This document shows positions 58,030 through 64,000 of a stretch of 64,000 nt of DNA, in pieces. The position numbers and the translations under genes are program-made. The notes under the pieces were generated by a model. It saw nothing but the letters and a program-made list of their open reading frames with translations. It was not told the DNA's origin and made no database searches. The DNA is from Micromonospora_H sonneratiae (GTDB lineage: Bacteria > Actinomycetota > Actinomycetes > Mycobacteriales > Micromonosporaceae): NCBI RefSeq assembly GCF_042679305.1, contig NZ_JBHTMP010000036.1, forward strand, positions 10,587-74,586, written 5' to 3'. The stretch's first letter is position 1. Each line of letters starts with the position of its first letter.

Positions 58030-58513
58030 CCAGCCGTAATCCTCTGTCCGGCGCTGCCGGCCGCACAGCCGGTGCGGTCGGCAGCAATCAGATGAGCGGC
58101 CCCGGACATCGCCCGACGTGCCCCCGCTTCCTCGGCCAACCGTTCACGGCTGCACGACAAGGCACTGGCTACGTAGCGGCCTTCGAATTGAGCGACTCGA
58201 CAACCCCGGCGATGGACAGCATGGTCACCGCACCTTCCGTACCGCTCAGAGCAGCAGCCCCACCCCAAGCAGCAACGTGGCGACGACGAGGCTGAGCCCG
58301 CCCGCCACCGCAAGCCAGATCAGCTTGTTGGGTCGGGTGGCGGTGGGCCGCACCACCGACAGGAAGCAACGTCAAGATTCCCTGCCGAGCCCCAATCTTG
58401 TCAATAGCTAGATTCGCTGCCCGTCGTCGGATCCTCAGCCAACTCGCGTACAGGACTGGTCACAGCGGGTTAGCGTCAGGTACACCGACAGCCGGGCGAC
58501 GGGGGAGCACCTG
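58030..58513. other. 484-base gap with a possible membrane-peptide frame
   Basis: No gene is certain. On the minus strand, GTG 58356 to TGA 58246 would encode 36 residues, VVRPTATRPNKLIWLAVAGG followed by LSLVVATLLLGVGLLL, with a single membrane helix; it could be a remnant or a tiny membrane protein. The right part (58380-58510) contains the promoter of the next gene. Confidence 0.4.
58246..58356 (-). CDS. Possible 36-residue membrane peptide or gene remnant
   Basis: A hydrophobic segment of about 23 residues follows a short basic, Pro/Thr/Arg start; the length would suit a small membrane protein or the tail of a lost gene. No clear ribosome site. Listed with low confidence. Confidence 0.25.
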   Translation of the reverse strand: MVRPTATRPNKLIWLAVAGGLSLVVATLLLGVGLLL

Positions 58514-58726
58514 ATGTTGAAGAAGCTGCATGATTCAGGCCTGACATCCGAGCACTGCTACATGGCCGGATTTGTCAGCATCGGCATCTCGCTACTGAGC
58601 TGGTCGCTCTCCAAGCAGCACCAGCACGGGCAGGTCGACCGGGCCGACCGGTGGGGCATCTTCGTCGGCGAGTGGGCCCCGACCCTGTTCGCGCTCGGTA
58701 ACGGGCTGCGCTCGTACGAGAAATGA
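58514..58726 (+). CDS. Small hypothetical membrane protein
   Basis: 70 residues. GGGGGAGCACCTG precedes the ATG. One hydrophobic segment is clear (YMAGFVSIGISLLSWSLS) and a second weaker one follows (IFVGEWAPTLFALGNGLRSY). No family recognised. Convergent with the DUF3263 gene, with a short TGACCGG/CCGGTCA inverted repeat (58724-58751) that includes both stop codons. Confidence 0.68.
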   Translation: MLKKLHDSGLTSEHCYMAGFVSIGISLLSWSLSKQHQHGQVDRADRWGIFVGEWAPTLFALGNGLRSYEK

Positions 58727-58748
58727 CCGGAACCGACCCGGCGGCCGG

Positions 58749-59168
58749 TCAGCGACGGCGGGACCGGGTACGGGATGCGCGCAGCCGCCGCAGCCGACCG
58801 ACCAGCATCGGTTCGGCGGCCAGCGCGGCCGGGTTGTCCAACAACCCGTTGAGCAACTGGTAGTAGCGGGTTGCCGAGAGGTCGAACGCGTCGCGGATCG
58901 CCTGCTCCTTGGCACCCGCATGCTTCCACCAGCGCCGCTCGAAGGCGAGGATCTCCCGCTCACGGGCGGTCAACCCGTCAGGCGACGCATCTTCGACGGC
59001 AGCTGATGTGGCTTCGATACCGACCAGGGGCTCCGAATCCTCGTCGGCGACATCCTCGTCGGCGACCGGAGGGGTCGGAACCTCGTCCGCGACCGGCAGC
59101 GCCTCGCTGCGTGGTGCCGGCACCACCCGACCACCGTCGACCGCCACAGCGTCAACGACGGGCTCCAT
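58749..59168 (-). CDS. DUF3263 domain protein
   Basis: 139 residues from ATG 59168, preceded by GGAGAGCGTC. The first 70 residues are acidic and low in complexity; the last 65 are the DUF3263 domain: LTAREREILAFERRWWKHAG, AKEQAIRDAFDLSATRYYQL, LNGLLDNPAALAAEPMLVGR. This actinobacterial domain looks like a small DNA-binding or structural helical unit; role unknown. A longer start at 59216 is possible but lacks a ribosome site. Confidence 0.85.
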   Translation of the reverse strand: MEPVVDAVAVDGGRVVPAPRSEALPVADEVPTPPVADEDVADEDSEPLVGIEATSAAVEDASPDGLTAREREILAFERRWWKHAGAKEQAIRDAFDLSATRYYQLLNGLLDNPAALAAEPMLVGRLRRLRASRTRSRRR

Positions 59169-59457
59169 GACGCTCTCCAATACATCGAAAAGCACGAACG
59201 TGCCAGCGGGCTCCACCAGCCTAGCGGCACCAGCTCAGGAGCGCATCGGACGACGGCGGGGCGGAACTGTCGGAAACATCTCCCCGCCCGCCCTCGACCG
59301 TCCGTCGTATGCGACCAGCAGGCGGCCGATGCGGCCGAACATGACGTCGATGCTTGGTGGCGAGCCCTGCGGTCCAACTGTGACGGGCGGGATGGAGCCA
59401 ACTGCTCCACCCCGCCCGTCGCGACCCCCCGCTCAGGAAACGTCCATGCCCGTCACC

Positions 59458-60471
59458 TCAGGTGATGTCCCGGCGGCGTATCGCCCACATCGCGGCGGCC
59501 AGAACCAGCGCCGTACCGACGCCGAAGACGAGGGCGGAATCCTGCCAGGTGACCAGGAACTCACCCGGTTTGCACTCGCCCATCGCGAAGTCACACGCGC
59601 GGTAGTCGTACAGCGTGAAACTCTTCTCGAACCAGGCAATCGCATAGGTCGAAAGGACATAGCGGTCGCCGAACCGCACCCCGGCGATCTGTAGCGCGAT
59701 CCGTAGGCCGATCTCGCTGACCACACCGATGCCGACCGCGACACCGAGCGCCATCGCGGTGTGCCGACCCAGCGAGGCGAGGCCGAAGGCGACGGCCCCG
59801 ACCGCCAGCGCCAGGCCGAGCCCTCGGGCCCCACTGATCGCGAAGGACTCCCACACGCCCTGGGTCATCTTGCCGGTGATGCCGTCGTACTTCCCGATCA
59901 GCCAGAACGCGGCCGTCCACAGGGCACCGAGCACGACGCCGATGCCGAGCACGCCGCTGAGCAGCACACCCAGCTTGGTGAGCAGCACCGACAGCCGCTT
60001 CGGTCGCCAGAGCAGGAGGTTCATCATCCCGCCGGTGTTCCACTCGGCACCGACGTAGGACGCCCCGATGATGAAGGCGAAGAGGGCCAGAATGCCCGAG
60101 AAGACCGAGATGAAGACGCCGAACTGTTCCCGGAACTCGAACTGGAAGGGCAGGTACCACTCCGCCTGGAAGTGCTCCCGTTGCGGCGGATACTCCTTGC
60201 CGCAGTCCGGCCCGTACCGCTCCTCGACGTTCTCGCCACGCGCCCTGGCTGCCTCACACTCGGCCACGGCCTGCGTGTGGTACCTCACCTGCTGCTGGAA
60301 CTCCTGCTCTGCCCGGGCCTCGGCGGCGGCGACCCGCGCCGGGTCGATCCTGTGGCTGGCGACCGAGAAGGAGATGGTGATCGCGGCGAGTCCGAGCACG
60401 AGCAGGACGAGCAGGACCCGGGTCAGCCGGCGTTTGAAGAGCCGTCGCAGCTCGGTGACGTAGAGGCTCAT
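59458..60471 (-). CDS. ABC-2 type transporter permease
   Basis: 337 residues with six helices (LLVLLVLGLAAITISFSVAS, SVFSGILALFAFIIGASYVG, VLLSGVLGIGVVLGALWTAA, GLGLALAVGAVAFGLASLG, LGVAVGIGVVSEIGLRIALQ, ALVFGVGTALVLAAAMWAI) and a large external loop after the first (residues 35-95). GAEWNTGGMMNLLLWRPKR is typical of this class. ATG 60471 overlaps the ATPase gene stop (60468), supporting this start and coupling. Confidence 0.9.
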   Translation of the reverse strand: MSLYVTELRRLFKRRLTRVLLVLLVLGLAAITISFSVASHRIDPARVAAAEARAEQEFQQQVRYHTQAVAECEAARARGENVEERYGPDCGKEYPPQREHFQAEWYLPFQFEFREQFGVFISVFSGILALFAFIIGASYVGAEWNTGGMMNLLLWRPKRLSVLLTKLGVLLSGVLGIGVVLGALWTAAFWLIGKYDGITGKMTQGVWESFAISGARGLGLALAVGAVAFGLASLGRHTAMALGVAVGIGVVSEIGLRIALQIAGVRFGDRYVLSTYAIAWFEKSFTLYDYRACDFAMGECKPGEFLVTWQDSALVFGVGTALVLAAAMWAIRRRDIT

Positions 60472-61514
60472 ACTCCCCAACCTCCCTGGGCCGGCGCGGA
60501 CGGGTCGGACGGATTGCCGGACGCGGGCCGTTCCCCGGCCGTCCCCTGGCCGACCACTGCGGACTGGTCGACCTGGCGGTGCTGACCGGGCACCGGCGTG
60601 GTGGCGGTCAACTCCAGGAAGACGCTCTCCAGGTCCACGGTCACCGGCGCCAACTCGCTGACGTAGAGGTCGTGGCCGGCCAGCGTACGACTGATCAGAG
60701 CCGGCTGGTCGATGCCCCGGACCATCAGGTGGTCGTCGTGAGCGGTGACCTGACCACCCACCTTGGTGAGCGCCTCGGCTGCCACCGGCAGATCGGTGAC
60801 CGCCTCCAGGCGTACCCGTACGCCGCCACCGGAGTGCTGGGCCAGCACCTCGCTGACCGGTCCGGCCGCGACCCGTCGACCCAGCGAGATGATGGTGACC
60901 GAGTCGCAGATCATCTGCACTTCGCCGAGGATGTGGCTGGACAGCACGACGGTCATGCCCGACTCGGACAGGTTGCGCATCAGTGCCCGCATCTCCCGAA
61001 TGCCGCCCGGGTCGAGGCCGTTGGCCGGCTCGTCGAGGATCAGCAGCTTCGGGTTCTTCAGCAGGGCCGACGCCACGGCCAACCGTTGCTTCATGCCCAG
61101 CGAGTACGTCTTGACCCGCTCCTTGGCCCGGTCCCGCAGCCCCACGAGCTCCAGTACCTCGGTGACCCGCTGCTGCGGTACCTCGCCGGCACCGGCCAGC
61201 AACGACAGGGTGTCGGCCGCCGAGAAGTTCGGGAAGAACTGTGGGCTCTCCACGATCGCCCCGACCTGGCCGGCGACCTCGGGCAGGGCGGCGGGCACCT
61301 CCTGCCCGAGAATCGCCATCCGGCCACCGTTCGGCCGGATCAACCCGAGCAGCGTACGTAGGGTGGTCGTCTTGCCCGACCCGTTGGGGCCGAGGAAGCC
61401 GTGCACCTGCCCCGCCTCGACCAGCATGTCGAAGCCGTCCAGCGCCTGCCGGACGCCCCGACGTCTGCTCTTGTACGTCTTACGTAGACCTTCGATCTCC
61501 AGAACCGCCGTCAA
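60468..61514 (-). CDS. ABC transporter ATP-binding protein
   Basis: 348 residues. Walker A GPNGSGKTT, signature YSLGMKQRLAVA, Walker B LLILDEPANGLDPGG and H-loop SSHILGEV. The C-terminal 100 residues include a degenerate low-complexity tail (GQHRQVDQSAVVGQGTAGER). With the permease it forms an exporter of unknown substrate. Confidence 0.93.
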   Translation of the reverse strand: MTAVLEIEGLRKTYKSRRRGVRQALDGFDMLVEAGQVHGFLGPNGSGKTTTLRTLLGLIRPNGGRMAILGQEVPAALPEVAGQVGAIVESPQFFPNFSAADTLSLLAGAGEVPQQRVTEVLELVGLRDRAKERVKTYSLGMKQRLAVASALLKNPKLLILDEPANGLDPGGIREMRALMRNLSESGMTVVLSSHILGEVQMICDSVTIISLGRRVAAGPVSEVLAQHSGGGVRVRLEAVTDLPVAAEALTKVGGQVTAHDDHLMVRGIDQPALISRTLAGHDLYVSELAPVTVDLESVFLELTATTPVPGQHRQVDQSAVVGQGTAGERPASGNPSDPSAPAQGGWGV

Positions 61515-61696
61515 GCCGGCCTCCCCGCGTCACGTGTACGACGCCAGAGACGATACTGCGTTATGCGGAATAGTGGTATCCCGACGCGCCGGGGTACCGG
61601 ACCCAGGTGATGCAGACGGAGTTCAGGCCCGGCCGACGCGGGGGGCGGGTGCAGATGCCACAGGTGGGGTTCAGGCCCGGCTGACGCGGGTGGGGT

Positions 61697-62494
61697 TCAG
61701 GCGCAGATGACCTTGACGCCGGCCTCCTGGAAGGCGGCGACGGTCGCCGGATCGGCACCGGAGTCGGTGACCAGGGTCTCCACCTTGTCCACCGGGCAGA
61801 TCCGGGCGAAGGCATGACCGCCCAGCTTGGACGAGTCGGCGATGATGACCACCCGCTTGGCCCGGGCCACCATCAGGTTGTTCATCGACGCCTCGCCCTC
61901 GTGATGGGCCGCCGCGCCGAGCTGCGGATCGATGGCGTCCACGCCGAGCAGCGCCACGTCCAGGGTCACCTCCCGCAGCAGCGCCCCACCGAGCGGGCCG
62001 ACCAGCTCGAACGACTGCGGTCGTACCACGCCTCCGGCGACCACGACCTTCATCCGGGACCGGACCAGCAGCTCGTTGGCGATGTTGAGCGCGTTGGTGA
62101 CCACGGTCAGTTGTGCACCGTCGGCGCTGGTGTTCAACTCGGGCCGGACGGCCAGCGCCCGGGCGACCTCGGTGGTGGTGGTGCCGCCGTTGAGGCCGAC
62201 CACCATCCCGGACGAGACCAGCGCAGCGGCGGCAGCGCCGATCCGCTGCTTCTCGGCCGAGTGCTTGGCGGTCTTGTAACGCAGCGGCAGGTCGTACGAG
62301 ACGCCGTTGGCGACCGCACCGCCCCGGGTACGCGTGATCATCTGCTGTTGGGCGAGTTGGTCGAAGTCACGTCGGATGGTGGCCTGCGAGACGTCCAGCC
62401 GGGCGGCGGCGTCCTCCACGCTCACCCGGCCACTCTCGGTCAGCAGCTCGAGCAAGGCGTTCCATCTCGCGTACCGGTCCACCTCGGCCTCCAT
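61697..62494 (-). CDS. DeoR/GlpR family regulator
   Basis: 265 residues. N-terminal HTH (RVSVEDAAARLDVSQATIRR, DFDQLAQQQMITRTRGGAVA) and a C-terminal sugar-phosphate sensor domain (GLNGGTTTTEVARAL, TVVTNALNIANELL, KVVVAGGVVRPQSFELVGPL). It likely represses the divergent agaS-like gene and its sugar kinase in response to a sugar phosphate. ATG 62494 is preferred over 62590, which runs into the divergent promoter. Confidence 0.93.
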   Translation of the reverse strand: MEAEVDRYARWNALLELLTESGRVSVEDAAARLDVSQATIRRDFDQLAQQQMITRTRGGAVANGVSYDLPLRYKTAKHSAEKQRIGAAAAALVSSGMVVGLNGGTTTTEVARALAVRPELNTSADGAQLTVVTNALNIANELLVRSRMKVVVAGGVVRPQSFELVGPLGGALLREVTLDVALLGVDAIDPQLGAAAHHEGEASMNNLMVARAKRVVIIADSSKLGGHAFARICPVDKVETLVTDSGADPATVAAFQEAGVKVICA

Positions 62495-62670
62495 GCGCGT
62501 ACGGTGAGTGATTTCGTGCACGATAGTGCGCAAAAGTACGTGGACGCAAACCGCTGGCTGCGCAATCCTGCACACTGTTGCCACGACCAACCCACTTCAC
62601 GCAGAATAACGCTCGAAAGAAGGTCGTACCGAACCGTATTGCGCAGCCATTTCGCCCGCGAGGAGCACTC
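62495..62670. promoter_or_regulatory. Divergent region with three TGCGCAA boxes
   Basis: TGCGCAA occurs at 62527-62533 and 62559-62565, and in reverse (TTGCGCA) at 62639-62645. Spacing of 32 and 80 bases puts all on the same face region of the intergenic area between the DeoR gene and the isomerase gene. Probable binding sites of the DeoR protein. Confidence 0.55.
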
Positions 62671-63600
62671 ATGGCGTACGTCGACACGGAAATCGCCAGC
62701 CAACCCGACTGCTGGCGGAAGGCCGCCAGCCTCTCCGCAGAACGCACGGGAGCACTGCCCGAACGCGGCGAGCGCGTAGCCGTCGTCGGCTGCGGCACCT
62801 CCTGGTTCATCGCGATGGCGTACGCCGCACTCCGCGAGCGTGCCGGCCACGGCGAGACCGATGCCTTCCAGGCCTCCGAGTTCCCGATCACCCGCCGGTA
62901 CGACCGGGTGGTGGCGATCACCCGGTCCGGCACCACCACCGAGGTCCTCGACCTGCTCGACGCGCTGCCCGAGGGAACCGTCAGCACGGCCATCGTCGGT
63001 GACGGGGACTCCCCCGCCGCCCACCGGGCCGACCAGACGGTGGCGATGCCGTTCGCCGACGAGCGTTCCGTGGTGCAGACCCGGTTCGCCACCAGCGCAC
63101 TCGCCCTGCTCCGGGCCCACCTCGGCGCGAACATCACCGCGTTGGCCGCCGACGCCGAGGTGGCCGTACGCACCCCGCTGCCGATCGACCCGGCCCGCAT
63201 CGAACAGGTGACCTTCCTCGGTCGCGGCTGGACCATCGGGCTCGCCCACGAGGCCGCACTGAAGTGCCGGGAGGCAGCCACCTTCTGGTCCGAGGCGTAC
63301 CCGGCAATGGACTACCGGCACGGTCCGATCTCGGTCGCCGGGCCGGGCCGGCTGGTGTGGGCCTTCGGCGAGATCCCACCCGGGCTCGCCGAGGACATCA
63401 TGGCCACCGGCGCGGCGTTCGTGCACAGTCGCACCCACGGCTGCCACGCGGTGCTCGGCGGCTGGGCGGCCGGCCGTACCCCGCTCGACCCGATGGCCGA
63501 CCTGATCCTGGCCCAGCGGTTCGCCGTCGCCCTCTCCACCAGCCGAGGGCTGGACCCCGACGCACCCCGCCACCTCACCCGCTCGGTGGTCCTCACTTGA
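62671..63600 (+). CDS. SIS-domain sugar isomerase/deaminase (AgaS-like)
   Basis: 309 residues with two SIS units: VAVVGCGTSWFIAMAYAALR, VVAITRSGTTTEVLDLLDAL (SGTT sugar-phosphate loop), and VTFLGRGWTIGLAHEAALKC, REAATFWSEAYPAMDYRHGP. The second block is that of AgaS/GlmS-like ketohexosamine isomerases/deaminases. It likely acts on an amino sugar phosphate. GAGGAGCACTC precedes ATG 62671; the upstream in-frame extension lies in the promoter. First gene of a sugar operon with the ROK kinase. Confidence 0.92.
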   Translation: MAYVDTEIASQPDCWRKAASLSAERTGALPERGERVAVVGCGTSWFIAMAYAALRERAGHGETDAFQASEFPITRRYDRVVAITRSGTTTEVLDLLDALPEGTVSTAIVGDGDSPAAHRADQTVAMPFADERSVVQTRFATSALALLRAHLGANITALAADAEVAVRTPLPIDPARIEQVTFLGRGWTIGLAHEAALKCREAATFWSEAYPAMDYRHGPISVAGPGRLVWAFGEIPPGLAEDIMATGAAFVHSRTHGCHAVLGGWAAGRTPLDPMADLILAQRFAVALSTSRGLDPDAPRHLTRSVVLT

Positions 63601-63631
63601 CCAATCGCACAACCCGCTACAAGGAGCCAGC

Positions 63632-64000
63632 GTGACTGATGTCGTCGTCGCCCTCGACGTCGGCGGAACCGGGATCAAATGCGCCCTGGTCGACCGCGAC
63701 GGCGTCAGTCACCACACCGAACGGCACCCGACCGGTGCCGGCCAGGGTGCCGAAGCCGTCATCGGGAACATCCTCGGCATAGCCGAAGGGCTGGCCGGCA
63801 AGGCGCTGGCCGACGGCCTCACCCCGGTCGCCGTGGGGATCGCCGTGCCCGGCGTGATCGACGAGGACACCGGCACCGCGGTCTGGTCGGCGAACCTCGG
63901 CTTCCGCGACGTACCCCTGCGGGACCTGGTCGCGGCGCGGCTGGGCCTGCCAGCGGCGCTCGGCCACGACGTACGCACCGGCGGCGCCGCGGAGGCCCGG
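63632..64000 (+). CDS. ROK family sugar kinase, 5' part
   Basis: 123 codons to the window end, open frame. N-terminal phosphate-binding motif ALDVGGTGIKCALV and VAVGIAVPGVIDEDTGTAVW, NLGFRDVPLRDLVAARLG and GHDVRTGG mark the ROK kinase fold. It probably phosphorylates an amino sugar such as N-acetylglucosamine to feed the SIS isomerase 31 bases upstream. AAGGAG precedes GTG 63632. The C-terminal half is outside. Confidence 0.93.
   Translation, partial: MTDVVVALDVGGTGIKCALVDRDGVSHHTERHPTGAGQGAEAVIGNILGIAEGLAGKALADGLTPVAVGIAVPGVIDEDTGTAVWSANLGFRDVPLRDLVAARLGLPAALGHDVRTGGAAEAR

Overview
The window is high-GC actinobacterial DNA. GTG and TTG starts are common, third codon positions are strongly G/C, the tetranucleotide 'gtac' and 'cgtacgg' are frequent, and typical actinomycete families occur (SARP/AfsR regulator, DUF397/DUF5753 remnants, DUF3263, CIRCE-controlled GroEL, SAM-IV riboswitch). 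A member of the Micromonosporaceae (Micromonospora or a relative) fits best, but this is an inference from style and gene content. There are no rRNA or tRNA genes, no CRISPR array and no intact insertion sequence.

Layout. 1-10.4 kb: end of a DinG-type helicase, an AI-2E family exporter, a GroES-like protein, a PrsW-type membrane protease, a SAM-IV riboswitch driving a cysteine-desulfurase-like enzyme, a FUSC-type transporter divergent from a glycolate/lactate oxidase, and an emfourin-like lipoprotein. 10.4-19.5 kb: glpD divergent from a block with a membrane Ser/Thr kinase, a membrane-anchored substrate-binding/VWA protein, a membrane-fused subtilisin and a double GNAT protein whose leader is a hairpin repeat array. 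20-29.8 kb: orphan GroEL with two CIRCE operators, a cold-shock protein, GNAT proteins, a large secreted repeat protein and PaaN. 30-32 kb: threonine synthase under a SAM-I riboswitch. 31.7-33.6 kb: an SDR enzyme with a MarR-type operator and a nearby MarR gene.

About 34-39 kb is the accessory part. It holds a three-gene operon of unknown function whose first and last products share an 83-residue module, a 475-bp element bounded by perfect 19-bp inverted repeats, a broken DUF5753/DUF397 regulator pair that abuts the truncated end of another gene, two small uncharacterised overlapping ORFs, a RimJ-like acetyltransferase and two small cysteine-containing secreted proteins.

39-64 kb returns to ordinary chromosome: an ABC permease plus an unusual hydrolase-ABC ATPase fusion, a CDC48-like double AAA ATPase with a degenerate first module, smpB, a secreted propeller-like protein, a regulator/membrane protein pair, metNIQ methionine uptake, an XRE-PP2C pair with its own palindrome, an AfsR-type giant regulator, a WYL regulator, another ABC exporter, and a DeoR regulator divergent from an AgaS-like sugar isomerase and a ROK kinase that runs off the end.

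Sulfur and methionine metabolism is a theme: two different SAM riboswitch classes and a methionine importer lie within 46 kb. A second theme is short in-frame tandem repeats (16-42 bp units) in at least six places, several inside coding sequence.
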